Below are positions 25,764-34,648 of a stretch of 64,000 nucleotides of DNA, piece by piece. The stretch is from Hymenobacter ruricola (GTDB lineage Bacteria; Bacteroidota; Bacteroidia; Cytophagales; Hymenobacteraceae): positions 434,001-498,000 of the forward strand of contig NZ_JADQDM010000002.1 of NCBI RefSeq assembly GCF_015694525.1, given 5' to 3'. Within the stretch, counting starts at the first letter, position 1; each line of letters opens with the position of its first letter. The position numbers and the translations under genes are program-made. The notes under the pieces were generated by a model, which searched no databases, was not told the origin of the DNA, and saw only the letters and a program-made list of their open reading frames with translations.

Positions 25764-27623
25764 GTGAAAAACCGCTTTGCGTTCCAGCCGCGCTACTATT
25801 TGTTCTGGCTGCTGTTTTTTGGGTTGGGTCGGGCCTTATTTCTGGGGTATCAGCATGCGGCATCGGCGCAACTGCCATTTAGCACCCTGCTCGGCACGTT
25901 TGGCTACGGCCTGCGGCTGGACGCCTCGGCGGCGGCCTACGTGGCGCTGATTCCTTTTCTGCTTCTGCTAATTGGCAGCTTGGGGCCGCGGCTGCCGGTT
26001 GGGCGCCTGATTGGGGCGTATTCGGCGGCGGTGGGGGCGTTTCTGGCTTTTCTGATGGTGGCCGACTTGGAGCTGTACCGCGCCTGGGGCTTCCGGCTCG
26101 ATGACACGCCGCTGCAGTACCTGAACTCGCCCAGAGAAATGGCGGCGTCGGCCGGCAGCGCGCCGCTGCTGCTGCTGGCACTGCTGGCCGGGCTGCTGGC
26201 GGGCGGCTGGTGGCTCTACCGCAGGGTGGTGGGCCGGCTGGCCCCGCTGCCGGCCTGGTTTGGGCGCGGCCGGGCGGCCCTGGCCAGCCTGCTCTACGCG
26301 GCGCTGCTGATAGTGCCGCTGCGGGGCGGCACCCAGCAGATTCCGGTCAACCAAAGCGACGTGTACTTCTCGCCCATTCCCTTCGCCAACCACGCCGCCC
26401 TGAACGCGCCCTGGAACCTGATGAGCGCCCTCGTGCTGCGGGCCGCCGAGCAGCCCCTGGCGCCCTTCATGCCCGACAGCACCGCGCGCCGGCTGGTGGC
26501 CGGGCTGTACCCGGCGGCCGTGGGCGCGCCCACGCCGCCGGATTCGTCCACTTTCATTCTGGCCGAGCCCCGGCCCAACGTGCTGTTCATCATCCTCGAA
26601 AGCTTTACGGCCAAGCTGGTGGGCAGCGTGGGCGGCGAAGCGGGCGTAACGCCTACGCTGGACAGCCTGGCGCGCACGGGCGTCCTCTTCAACCACATCT
26701 ACGCGGCCGGCGACCGCAGCCAGAAAGGACTGGTGGCCCTGCTCTCGGGCTACCCCAACCAGCCCACCACCAGCATCATCAAGTTTCCGCGCAAAACCGA
26801 ACGCCTGCCGCACCTGTGCCGCACCCTGAAGTCAGCCGGCTACCACTCGCGCTACTACTACGGCGGCGAGCTGGCCTTCGCCAACATGAAAAGCTACCTG
26901 CAAACGGCCGGCTACGAGCACCTCACCGAGCGGGCCGACTTTGCCGCCGCGGAGCAAAACTCTAAGTGGGGCGCCCACGACGGCGCGCTCTTCGGCCGGG
27001 TCCTGCGCGATTTGCGGCAGACGCCGTCGCCGTTTTTTGTAACGGCTTTCACGCTCAGCAGCCACGAGCCGTTCGATGTGCCGATGAAAACCCGATTTCC
27101 GGGCAAGAATGAGGAAGCCATGTTTCGCAACTCGGTGTATTACACCGACCACGTGCTGGGGCAATTTTTGCGAGCGGCCCGGCAGCAGCCCTGGTACGCC
27201 CACACCCTGCTGGTGCTGGTGGCCGACCACGGGCATCCTTTACCGGGCTACTCGTCCAACCAGAGCCCGGGCAAATTTCAGATTCCGCTGCTGCTGGCCG
27301 GCGGTGCGCTCCGGCCCGAAAGCCGCGGTCGGGTGGTTTCCACTATTGGCTCCCAAACCGATGTAGTTGCCACGCTTTTGCACCAGTTGCAACTGCCCGC
27401 CACGCCTTACGTGTGGAGCCGCAACCTGCTGGCCGCGCACCCGGTGCCGTTTGCCTTTTACACGTTCAACAACGGTTTTGGGGCTGTTTCGCCGGCCGGC
27501 GCGGTGGCGTTTGACAACATCAGCCGCCACACCTGGGAGCGTGACCCCACCGTGCCGGACGCTCAGGTGAAGCTGGGCCAGGCCCTGGAACAGGTTTCGC
27601 TGGACGACTTTGCCAAACGGTAA
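25764..27623 (+). CDS. LTA synthase family membrane sulfatase-fold enzyme
   Basis: 619 residues. The N-terminal third holds about five membrane helices (for example FWLLFFGLGRALFLGY, AAAYVALIPFLLLLIGSL, LLLLALLAGLLAGGWWLY). The rest is an extracytoplasmic sulfatase/phosphoglycerol-transferase domain: NVLFIILESFTAKLVG with probable nucleophile T282, GDRSQKGLVALLSGYPNQP, and LLVLVADHGHPLPG with the metal-binding D and H. Gram-negative Bacteroidota members are thought to add phosphoglycerol or phosphoethanolamine to glycans or lipids; the substrate here is unknown. GTG start at 25764 fits the promoter spacing. Confidence 0.9.
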   Translation: MKNRFAFQPRYYLFWLLFFGLGRALFLGYQHAASAQLPFSTLLGTFGYGLRLDASAAAYVALIPFLLLLIGSLGPRLPVGRLIGAYSAAVGAFLAFLMVADLELYRAWGFRLDDTPLQYLNSPREMAASAGSAPLLLLALLAGLLAGGWWLYRRVVGRLAPLPAWFGRGRAALASLLYAALLIVPLRGGTQQIPVNQSDVYFSPIPFANHAALNAPWNLMSALVLRAAEQPLAPFMPDSTARRLVAGLYPAAVGAPTPPDSSTFILAEPRPNVLFIILESFTAKLVGSVGGEAGVTPTLDSLARTGVLFNHIYAAGDRSQKGLVALLSGYPNQPTTSIIKFPRKTERLPHLCRTLKSAGYHSRYYYGGELAFANMKSYLQTAGYEHLTERADFAAAEQNSKWGAHDGALFGRVLRDLRQTPSPFFVTAFTLSSHEPFDVPMKTRFPGKNEEAMFRNSVYYTDHVLGQFLRAARQQPWYAHTLLVLVADHGHPLPGYSSNQSPGKFQIPLLLAGGALRPESRGRVVSTIGSQTDVVATLLHQLQLPATPYVWSRNLLAAHPVPFAFYTFNNGFGAVSPAGAVAFDNISRHTWERDPTVPDAQVKLGQALEQVSLDDFAKR

Positions 27624-27760
27624 AGCAGTAGGCCGGCGGCTGCACAGTGTCCCCGGAACCGCCGGCCCGACAAACTCACGGAGGCAGCAATGGCGCGTGG
27701 AACAAAGCCGCCCGCGAGCGGGTGTTAGCTCACGCTGTCTATTCCCAAAACCATCTTTTG

Positions 27761-27768
27761 TACCTTTG
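27761..27768 (+). promoter_or_regulatory. Bacteroidota -7 promoter element TACCTTTG (mtaB)
   Basis: TTTTGTACCTTTGCCGGG ends 7 bp before the ATG at 27776. Besides suggesting a leaderless transcript, it argues against earlier in-frame starts. Confidence 0.65.
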
Positions 27769-27775
27769 CCGGGCC

Positions 27776-29110
27776 ATGCCTACCCCTCAATCCGTTGCCT
27801 TTTATACCCTCGGCTGCAAGCTGAACTTCTCCGAAACGTCGGCCATTGGCCGGCAATTTGAAGAGCGGGGCTTCCAGAAAATCGCCTTTGAAGCCGGGGC
27901 CGACTTATACGTTATCAACACCTGCTCCGTGACCGACCACGCCGACCGCAAGTGCCGGAAAGTGGTGCAGCAGGCCCTCAAGCACAACCCCGATGCCTTC
28001 GTGGCCATCGTGGGCTGCTACGCCCAGCTCAAGCCCCAGGAAATTGCCACCATCCCCGGCGTGAGCGCCGTGCTGGGCGCGGCCGAGAAATTCCAGCTCG
28101 TCGACATTCTGGCTGATTTCCAGAAGCCCGCGGCCGGTCAGCCGGGGGCGGTGCACGCCTCGCCCATTTCCGAAGCCACCGAGTTTGTGGCCGCGCACTC
28201 GTTTGGCGACCGCACCCGCACCTTCCTCAAAGTGCAGGACGGCTGCGACTACTCCTGCTCGTTTTGCACCATTCCGCTGGCGCGGGGCGGCAGCCGCTCG
28301 GGCAGCGTGGCCAGCGTGGTGGCGCGCGTAGAGCAACTGGCCGAAACCGGCGTGAAGGAAATCGTGCTCACCGGCGTCAACCTCGGCGACTTCGGCCTGC
28401 AAGGGCCCGAGCGCGAGCGCCGCGAAGATTTTACCCAACTGGTGAAGGCGCTGGACGAGGTGAGCGGCATTCGTCGCTTCCGCATCAGCAGCTGCGAGCC
28501 CAACCTGCTCACCGACGAGATTCTGACCACGGTGGCGGCCTCCGAGCGGTTCATGCCGCACTTCCACATCCCGCTGCAAAGCGGTTCGGACAAGATTCTG
28601 GGGTTGATGCGCCGCCGCTACCGCCGGGCACTCTACGCCGGGCGCGTGGCCCGCATCAAGGAACTGATGCCGCACGCCTGCATCGGCGTGGATGTGATAG
28701 TGGGCTTTCCGGGCGAAACGGATGCCGACTTTCTCGACACGTACAACTTCCTCAACGAGCTGCCCATCAGCTACCTGCACGTATTCCCCTACTCGGAGCG
28801 GCCCGATACGCTGGCACCTACCCTGCCCGGCCGCGTGCAGGACCGGGTGCGGCACGAGCGCACCACCCAGCTGCGCAGCCTTTCGGAAAAGAAAAAGCGG
28901 TTTTTCTACGAGCAGCACCTGGGCCTGGAAACCGAAGTGCTGTTTGAAGACGACGTGACCGACGGCCGCATGGAAGGCTTCACGCCCAACTACATCCGCG
29001 TGGCCGCCAAGTACGACCCCCTACTGGTGGGCGAAATGAAGACGTTGCGCCTGACGGGCGTAAATGCGCTGGGCCTGATGGAAGCCGAAGAAGTCGGAAT
29101 TTTCGCCTAA
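27776..29110 (+). CDS. mtaB: tRNA (t6A37)-C2 methylthiotransferase
   Basis: Radical SAM enzyme that turns t6A37 into ms2t6A37 in tRNAs reading ANN codons. The 444-residue protein has the UPF0004 N-domain with its three cysteines (YTLGCKLNFSETS, VINTCSVTDHADRKCRK, VGCYAQLKP). The radical SAM core has CDYSCSFC, and a TRAM domain lies at the end. The CKLNFSE start separates it from MiaB (CQMNFSD), whose gene is also in this window at 50096. ATG 27776 is chosen from promoter position and family start. Confidence 0.93.
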   Translation: MPTPQSVAFYTLGCKLNFSETSAIGRQFEERGFQKIAFEAGADLYVINTCSVTDHADRKCRKVVQQALKHNPDAFVAIVGCYAQLKPQEIATIPGVSAVLGAAEKFQLVDILADFQKPAAGQPGAVHASPISEATEFVAAHSFGDRTRTFLKVQDGCDYSCSFCTIPLARGGSRSGSVASVVARVEQLAETGVKEIVLTGVNLGDFGLQGPERERREDFTQLVKALDEVSGIRRFRISSCEPNLLTDEILTTVAASERFMPHFHIPLQSGSDKILGLMRRRYRRALYAGRVARIKELMPHACIGVDVIVGFPGETDADFLDTYNFLNELPISYLHVFPYSERPDTLAPTLPGRVQDRVRHERTTQLRSLSEKKKRFFYEQHLGLETEVLFEDDVTDGRMEGFTPNYIRVAAKYDPLLVGEMKTLRLTGVNALGLMEAEEVGIFA

Positions 29111-29113
29111 AAT

Positions 29114-29893
29114 TTAAACCATCGCCTGCCGGGCCATGGCCAGCATTTCGCGCAGCATCTGCTGCTGCTCCAGCAGGTGCTGGTTGCGCATTTCGGCCAA
29201 GGCCAGCTGGTGCTGCAAATGTTGGGCATGCAACGCCGCCGCAATGTAGCCTTCCGGATTCGCCGGGGCGGCGGCAGCCGGAACCGGGGCTGACTCAGCA
29301 ACCGGCGCCGGGGTGGGCATTGCCAGGGCGGGCTCGGCCAACTGGCTAGGGCTTGGCGCTGGCGGGGCTTTGGGTTCGGGAGCAGCCGCCACTTCTGCAG
29401 CGGCTTGGGGTTGTTCTGACTGTGGGGCGTGCGCAAAGCCGTTGAGCACCGACGCGGCGGCGCGGGCCGGCTGCTGGGCCGCGGCGGCCAGTGCCAGCGT
29501 AGCGGCGATTTCCGTGGGCTGGAGCCGCGAACCGGCTACGCCCGGGCTGGCGCGGCGCGGGCTGGGCGCTTCGAACTCTGATAGGTCGATGGGCTCCAGG
29601 GGCGGCTCAGGGGCGGCAGTAGCGGGGCGGGGTGCCGGCCGGGCAATGGGCTCGCCGCCCACCAGCATGGGTCCACGGCCGAGGAGCAGCCAATCCCTTG
29701 AAACATTTGGGTAGACCTCAAACACCTTGCACAGCAGGTCGTAGCCCGGCTTGTTGCGGCCTTCGATGAGGTGCTGGACCACGCTGGCGGTTTTGCCCAG
29801 TGAAATGGCAAAGCTGTTTTTGGTGAGCCCAAACTGCTGAATGAGCTGGGCAAAGCGCTGGTCAATGGTTTCGGAAGCGGGCACGGCCACCAT
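29114..29893 (-). CDS. XRE-family regulator with long Ala/Pro-rich tail
   Basis: 259 residues. A helix-turn-helix domain occupies about 8-65 (IDQRFAQLIQQFGLTKNSFAISLGKTASVVQHLIEGRNKPGYDLLCKVFE, then SRDWLLLGRGPML). This type is found in Bacteroidota repressors. A disordered Ala/Pro/Glu-rich middle (about 80-205) follows, ending in a Gln/Leu/Met-rich coiled coil (LHAQHLQHQLALAEMRNQHLLEQQQMLREMLAM), probably for oligomerisation. Two palindromes sit directly before its ATG, so it likely represses itself. It is convergent with mtaB, with stops 3 bp apart. Confidence 0.85.
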   Translation of the reverse strand: MVAVPASETIDQRFAQLIQQFGLTKNSFAISLGKTASVVQHLIEGRNKPGYDLLCKVFEVYPNVSRDWLLLGRGPMLVGGEPIARPAPRPATAAPEPPLEPIDLSEFEAPSPRRASPGVAGSRLQPTEIAATLALAAAAQQPARAAASVLNGFAHAPQSEQPQAAAEVAAAPEPKAPPAPSPSQLAEPALAMPTPAPVAESAPVPAAAAPANPEGYIAAALHAQHLQHQLALAEMRNQHLLEQQQMLREMLAMARQAMV

Positions 29894-29894
29894 G

Positions 29895-29923
29895 TTTGCA
29901 CAAATGAGGTTTGCGCAAATGTA
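29895..29923 (-). promoter_or_regulatory. Paired operator overlapping the -7 element of the XRE gene
   Basis: Two palindromes, TTTGCACAAA (29895-29904) and TTTGCGCAAA (29910-29919), lie 15 bp apart centre to centre between the start codon and a TACATTTG -7 element (29916-29923, minus strand). The outer palindrome overlaps the -7 element. Protein bound here would block RNA polymerase, which fits autorepression by the XRE protein (inference). Confidence 0.65.
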
Positions 29924-29947
29924 TAAGAATTTGCCGCTAGCCCGGCA

Positions 29948-30373
29948 TCAGGCGCCTTTTGCTTGCTCTCGCTTATTCCATTCCCAAACCGCGGCAGCCA
30001 ATTGTTCTACTGTTTCCGGCGAGGCTGCGGGCGGCCCAAACTACAGGCTTATTTCCTGCTGCAACAGCGCGCTTATCCTCTCAAACGTGTCGACGGACTC
30101 GAACTGATAAAGTAAGGTGCGGGCCAGTTCAGGTTAATACGGGCTGCCAGCGGCCAGCTTCTGCAAGTGAGCAGGGTCGTGGGCCACCAGCAGCGCTTGT
30201 AATTCTTCGAAACGTGCGCCAAAGGCTGTGCGAGCGGCGTACACGTCGGGAATATTCTGGTGCAGCAACTGACGCCGCCGATGAGCCAGCAATTCGCGGC
30301 GCAACTGCGTTTCGTCGGCACGCCCCCGAAAGTAGCGGTTGAGGCCAGCTGTTAATAACGAAAAAAGATTCAT
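29948..30373 (-). pseudogene. Decayed small gene with two in-frame stops
   Basis: From ATG 30373 the frame reads MNLFSLLTAGLNRYFRGRAD ... LAAGSPY, meets TAA at 30134-30136, continues in the same frame with PELARTLLYQFESVDTFERI ... ISL, meets TAG at 30041-30043, then FGPPAASPETVEQLAAAVWE ... QAKGA before TGA at 29948. All three pieces look like real protein, so I read this as one 142-codon gene inactivated twice. The first 79 codons could still be made. Family unknown; the middle is helical and Arg/Leu-rich. Confidence 0.6.
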
Positions 30374-30421
30374 CCCAGGTGTCCTTTACTCATTAGTGGT
30401 AGCCACGCAGCAACCGCCCGC

Positions 30422-31660
30422 CTACTCGTAGCGCAAGGAATCAATCGGGTCCAGAGCGGCGGCTTTGCTGGCCGGGTAGTAGCCCGAAGCCAGCCCCACG
30501 CCCACGCAGATAATCAGGCCCAGCAGCATCCAGAACCAAGGCACGAAGAACGAGCCCGCCCCGATGAGCGCCGCCACGCCGTTGCCACCGAGCACGCCCA
30601 GAATGATGCCCAGCGTGCCGCCCAGCAGGCAAATCACGATGGCTTCGATGAGAAACTGCTGCCGGATTTGCAGGGCCGTGGCCCCCAGCGCCTTGCGAAT
30701 GCCAATTTCGCGGGTGCGCTCCGTCACCGACACCAGCATGATGTTCATGAGCGCAATGCTGGCGCCCAGCAGCGTGATGAAGGCCATGACGCTGCCGCCA
30801 GCCTTCACCTTGCCGGAAATGGCGTCGAGCGTGGAAGCCAGCGACTCGCTGCTTTCCACCGTGAAGCTGTCTTCCTGGCCCAGGCGGTCGTGGCGCACGG
30901 CGCGCATCTTGCCGGTGGCCTGGCCCATGAGGAAGGCCAGGGTGCCGGGCTTGTCGGTGGCGGTTTTGATGTCGTAGGTGAGGGCGCGCTGGCGGGGCAT
31001 CTGGTTGCCGGTTTCCAGGGGCAGCAGGGCCAGGCGGTCGGAGCCGCCGCCGCCCATGCCGCTGCCGCTTTTTTCGAGCAGGCCCACTATCAGAAAACGG
31101 CGGCCCAGGGCCGACACGTACTGGCCCACGGGGCTTTGCTTGGGAAACAGCTTCTGCTTGATTTCGTCGCCCACCACCATCACGTTGGCGCCGCTGTTGA
31201 GTTCGGTCTGCGAGAACACGCGGCCTTCGGCGAGGTTATAGCCCTGGATTTTCAGGTAGTTTTCGTCGCCGGCGGTCACCTGCATGTTGGGGTTGGTTTT
31301 GGTGCCGTTGGCTTTCATTTCGGCCGCGCCGGAGATGAACGCCGACACGCCCACCTGGGCCTCGTCGCCCATGGCTTTTTTGTAGAGCTTGGCCTGCAGA
31401 AAGTCGATGGGCGGGTACTGCTTGCCCTGCACGCCGCCGCGCCGCGAGCGGTTGGTGTAGCCCTTGGCGTGCAGCTCAAACGAGTTGGCGCCGAGGCTGG
31501 CGAAGGTTTCGGACAGCGAGTTTTTCATCGCGTCGATGCTGGTGAGAATGCCCACCAGCGCAAACAGCCCGATGCTCAGAATCAGGGCCGTGAGGACGGT
31601 GCGCAGCAAATTGGCGCGGATGGAGCGGAAAGCTTCGCGGACGTTTTCGAAAGGACTCAT
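30422..31660 (-). CDS. ABC transporter permease, MacB/FtsX type
   Basis: Inner-membrane protein of 412 residues. One helix at about 20-42 (LLRTVLTALILSIGLFALVGILTSI) is followed by a large periplasmic MacB-PCD domain. Three C-terminal helices (about 290-400) form the FtsX region, with the typical loop SVTERTREIGIRKALGA. Such permeases work in mechanotransmission or lipoprotein and drug export with an ATPase of the LolD/MacB kind. No ATPase gene is adjacent here, so the partner must be elsewhere. Confidence 0.92.
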   Translation of the reverse strand: MSPFENVREAFRSIRANLLRTVLTALILSIGLFALVGILTSIDAMKNSLSETFASLGANSFELHAKGYTNRSRRGGVQGKQYPPIDFLQAKLYKKAMGDEAQVGVSAFISGAAEMKANGTKTNPNMQVTAGDENYLKIQGYNLAEGRVFSQTELNSGANVMVVGDEIKQKLFPKQSPVGQYVSALGRRFLIVGLLEKSGSGMGGGGSDRLALLPLETGNQMPRQRALTYDIKTATDKPGTLAFLMGQATGKMRAVRHDRLGQEDSFTVESSESLASTLDAISGKVKAGGSVMAFITLLGASIALMNIMLVSVTERTREIGIRKALGATALQIRQQFLIEAIVICLLGGTLGIILGVLGGNGVAALIGAGSFFVPWFWMLLGLIICVGVGLASGYYPASKAAALDPIDSLRYE

Positions 31661-31706
31661 TGACTGTTTACTAAACTGTTTTTGCAGAATTCAGGCACGC
31701 CGACTT

Positions 31707-32108
31707 TTACATCACGTGAATATCCTGAAGAATAAGGTGAATTCGTTCGCCGCGCTTTTCCAGGTTGAAGGTGGCGGTTAAGTCTGAACCCAAGCCGTTG
31801 ATGTTCAAATCGTACCACACGTCGCCCCGGTCCGCGTCCGCCCAGCTCACCTCTTTGCGCTGCCGGGCCGCTTCCACCTTGCCGGCACCGTCTAGCGCCG
31901 TCCCGTTGTTGCGCAGCGTTACCCGGTTGTTGGCTTCGTCGCCGTAGGCCTCGATGATTTCCTTGAGTACCTCCGCGGACCAAGAAGGGTCAGTTTCCAG
32001 AAACGCGTGGGCGTCCTCGTATCGTTCCTGCTCTAATAAACTGACCCATTGGTCGATAAGGCCAATAATTTCATCATCAGAAGCGGTGGCAGCTACGGTT
32101 GCAGACAT
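31707..32108 (-). CDS. Hypothetical acidic protein
   Basis: 133 residues from ATG 32108; upstream in-frame sequence is low-complexity and not convincing. An acidic helical N-terminal half (DDEIIGLIDQWVSLLEQERYEDAHAFLETDPSWSAEVLKEIIEAYGDE) is followed by strands (SDLTATFNLEKRGERIHLILQDIHVM). This has the look of an NTF2-like or small immunity-type fold, without a firm family match. It lies 46 bp upstream of the ABC permease on the same strand, so co-transcription is possible. Confidence 0.65.
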   Translation of the reverse strand: MSATVAATASDDEIIGLIDQWVSLLEQERYEDAHAFLETDPSWSAEVLKEIIEAYGDEANNRVTLRNNGTALDGAGKVEAARQRKEVSWADADRGDVWYDLNINGLGSDLTATFNLEKRGERIHLILQDIHVM

Positions 32109-32152
32109 GGTATTCCGATTTATGAGTTGACCCCGGCCACCACCCTTCGGCG

Positions 32153-32185
32153 GGCGCCGGCCGCCAAAGTTCGGCGGCCGGCGCC
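32153..32185. repeat. Strong GC-rich hairpin
   Basis: GGCGCCGGCCGCC pairs perfectly with GGCGGCCGGCGCC across a seven-base loop. It lies between divergent genes, so it is not an ordinary terminator. It may be a cruciform or a relic of a repeat. Confidence 0.7.
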
Positions 32186-32246
32186 TAACTTGAACCACCG
32201 GCGCCGCAACCTCGTTGCGGAGCTGCGTTTCTTTTGCTAAAATCTT

Positions 32247-33524
32247 ATGCTGTTCAAGCGTTTTCTGCTGTTTTGGCTCCTGGCCGCGGCCGGCGTGGCC
32301 GCGCCCCTGGCCGCCCGCGCCAACCACGTGTTCATTCCGATGGACAACACCCAAAAAGAGGCCCTGAAGGCCTACGGCGTGGCATTCTGGCTGCTCCAGC
32401 GCGAAGTGCCCGTCGACTGGCTGCTGAACTACCGCGGCGGGGCCTTCGCCTTCGAAACCAGCTCGGCGGCCGAGAACGAACTGGCCGTGCGCGGCGTCAC
32501 GTTCCAGGTCATCAGCGAGGCCCAGTACACCGGTATCCTCCAGGAAATAGCCGACCCCAACGCCAACATGGACGTGATGAAGCTGGAGAAAGTGCCCAAA
32601 ATTGCGGTGTACACGCCCAAAGGCAAGCAGCCCTGGGACGACGCCGTGACGATGGTGCTCACCTACGCCGAAATCCCTTACACCCAGATTTACGACGACG
32701 AAGTGCTGAAGGGCGAGCTGCCGAAATACGACTGGCTGCACCTGCACCACGAAGATTTCACCGGCGAATACGGCAAGTTCTACGCTTCCTACCGCAGCTA
32801 CCCCTGGTACCAGCAGCAGGTGCGCGACGCCGAAGCCGCCGCCAAGCGCAACGGCTTCGGCAAAGTGAGCCAGATGAAGGGCGCCGTGGCCACCAAAATG
32901 CAGGAATTCATCGCCGGCGGCGGCTTTTTGTTCGCCATGTGCTCGGCCACCGACAGCTACGACATCGCCCTAGCCGGCCTGGGCATCGACATGGTGGAAA
33001 GCATGTACGACGGCGACGGCGCCGACCCCAACGCGCAGTCCAAGCTGAACTTCAACCGCTGCCTGGCTTTCCAGAACTTCCAGCTCAAGACTAACCCGTT
33101 TGAGTACGAGTATTCTAACATTGACATGCAGCCTGGGGAGCGCGGCCTGGGTGAGCAAAACGACTACTTCCAGCTCTTTACCTTCTCGGCCAAGTATGAC
33201 CCGGTGCCCACCATGCTGTGCCAGAACCACGAGAAAACCATTCACGGCTTCATGGGCCAGACCACGGCCTTCCGCAAAAGCCTCATCAAGCCCGACGTGG
33301 TGATAATGGGCGACACCAAGCAAACCGGCGAGGCGCGCTACGTGCACGGCTCCCTTGGCAAAGGCACCTGGACGTTTTACGGCGGTCACGACCCCGAAGA
33401 CTACCAGCACCTTGTGGGCGAAGAGCCCACCGACCTGGCCCTGCACCCCAACTCCCCCGGCTACCGCCTCATTCTGAACAACATTCTTTTCCCGGCGGCC
33501 AAGAAGAAGAAGCAGAAGACCTAA
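32247..33524 (+). CDS. Exported protein, often labelled asparagine synthetase B, role unknown
   Basis: 425 residues with signal peptide LFKRFLLFWLLAAAGVAAPLAARA. The mature protein opens NHVFIPMDNTQKEALKAYGVAFWLL and has VDWLLNYRGGAFAFET. Similar Bacteroidota proteins carry the database name asparagine synthetase B, but I see neither an N-terminal nucleophile cysteine nor the SGGxD ATP-binding motif. That name is probably wrong. The middle (AVATKMQEFIAGGGFLFAMCSATDSYDIALA) resembles a glutamine-amidotransferase-like Rossmann fold. A strong terminator follows. Confidence 0.8.
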   Translation: MLFKRFLLFWLLAAAGVAAPLAARANHVFIPMDNTQKEALKAYGVAFWLLQREVPVDWLLNYRGGAFAFETSSAAENELAVRGVTFQVISEAQYTGILQEIADPNANMDVMKLEKVPKIAVYTPKGKQPWDDAVTMVLTYAEIPYTQIYDDEVLKGELPKYDWLHLHHEDFTGEYGKFYASYRSYPWYQQQVRDAEAAAKRNGFGKVSQMKGAVATKMQEFIAGGGFLFAMCSATDSYDIALAGLGIDMVESMYDGDGADPNAQSKLNFNRCLAFQNFQLKTNPFEYEYSNIDMQPGERGLGEQNDYFQLFTFSAKYDPVPTMLCQNHEKTIHGFMGQTTAFRKSLIKPDVVIMGDTKQTGEARYVHGSLGKGTWTFYGGHDPEDYQHLVGEEPTDLALHPNSPGYRLILNNILFPAAKKKKQKT

Positions 33525-33545
33525 GCCGAACTATGGCAGTCATCG

Positions 33546-33577
33546 AGCCCCAACCCGCAATGGTTGGGGCTTTTTTA
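33546..33577 (+). terminator. Rho-independent terminator
   Basis: GCCCCAACC and GGTTGGGGC form the stem, followed by TTTTTTATT, 22 bp after the preceding stop. Confidence 0.88.
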
Positions 33578-33703
33578 TTGCCCTGTTCGCTTCGCCGGAC
33601 TGGATTCTGCGCTCAGGGGGTGCAGCCTTCCATTCACCGTTTCTTCTGCTTTTCTCTCGGCAAGTCAACATAATTTTAGAACGCACCAGTACGTCCGGCC
33701 CTT

Positions 33704-34474
33704 ATGTTGATTCGACTACGCTTGTTTTTACTGCTTTTGGCCGGCGGCCTGGGCCTTCGGGCGCAGGCGCAAACTGTGACCGATTCGCTGCGCACGGCGC
33801 GGGTGCGGGCAGCCGTGTGGCGCGTGGCCATTCCGTCGGTGGCCATTGGCGTGGGCGTGCTGGCCCACAAGCCCACCTTCAACGAAACGCTCTGCAAGGC
33901 GAAGCAGAACATCCAGGAAGAAACCCAGGAAGTATTCCGCGGCTTCGATTCGCACGGCATCGACGACTACAGCCGCCACGCGCCCCTGGCCCTAGCCTAC
34001 GGCCTGATGGCCACCGGCCACCGGGGCGAGCGCACGCCGCTGGGCTTCACGCTCATCTACCTGGTGGCGCACGAGCTGGACGGGGCCGTGGTGAGCAACC
34101 TCAAGCGCATCACGGCCGAGCCACGGCCCTGCAACGCGCAGGATTTGAGCTCGTTTCCGTCGTCGCACACCTCGCAGGCCTTTCTTACGGCCACGCTGCT
34201 GCACGAGCAATACGGCCGCCAGTACCCCTGGGTGAGCGTGAGCGGCTACGCGGTGGCCGCCGCCACGGGCACCATGCGCGTGCTCGGCAACAAGCACTGG
34301 GCCACCGATGTGCTGGCCGGCGCGGCCATCGGCTTTCTCTCAGCCGAAACCGTGTGGCACGCCTACCCCGCCCTCACCAAGCTGCTGCCGGAGCGGGTGG
34401 CCCACAAGCTGCTGCTGGTGCCCACGTACAGCCCGGCAGGCGGCGCCGGGTTCGCGCTGGGCTTTCAGCCGTAA
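33704..34474 (+). CDS. PAP2-family phosphatase
   Basis: 256 residues with a signal peptide or first helix (RLRLFLLLLAGGLGLRAQAQ). The three PAP2 motifs are present: KRITAEPRP, SFPSSHTS, and RVLGNKHWATDVLAG (K-x6-RP, PSGH-like, R-x5-H-x3-D). Members dephosphorylate undecaprenyl or lipid phosphates on the outer face of the membrane. An Ala/Gly-rich hydrophobic segment follows the last motif. It starts at ATG 33704 in its own unit after a terminator. Confidence 0.9.
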   Translation: MLIRLRLFLLLLAGGLGLRAQAQTVTDSLRTARVRAAVWRVAIPSVAIGVGVLAHKPTFNETLCKAKQNIQEETQEVFRGFDSHGIDDYSRHAPLALAYGLMATGHRGERTPLGFTLIYLVAHELDGAVVSNLKRITAEPRPCNAQDLSSFPSSHTSQAFLTATLLHEQYGRQYPWVSVSGYAVAAATGTMRVLGNKHWATDVLAGAAIGFLSAETVWHAYPALTKLLPERVAHKLLLVPTYSPAGGAGFALGFQP

Positions 34475-34493
34475 GCTGGAAGTTTATAGCTAC

Positions 34494-34583
34494 CTGTCAT
34501 CCTGAGCACCGCGAAGGACCTTCTCCCGTTGGCACACAATTATGCCAGTGTAAGAAGGTCCTTCGCGGTGCTCAGGATGACAG
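34494..34583. repeat. Paired inverted repeat, CTGTCATCCTGAGCACCGCG family
   Basis: Perfect 31-bp arms at 34494-34524 and 34553-34583 between the PAP2 and GH2 genes. The same family as 49896-49999. Confidence 0.9.
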
Positions 34584-34648
34584 ACGAATAAGGCTGGAAC
34601 CCTCGTTACTTCGCCGTTTGACGGCCTTCCTGCATCATTCTGGCGCCG

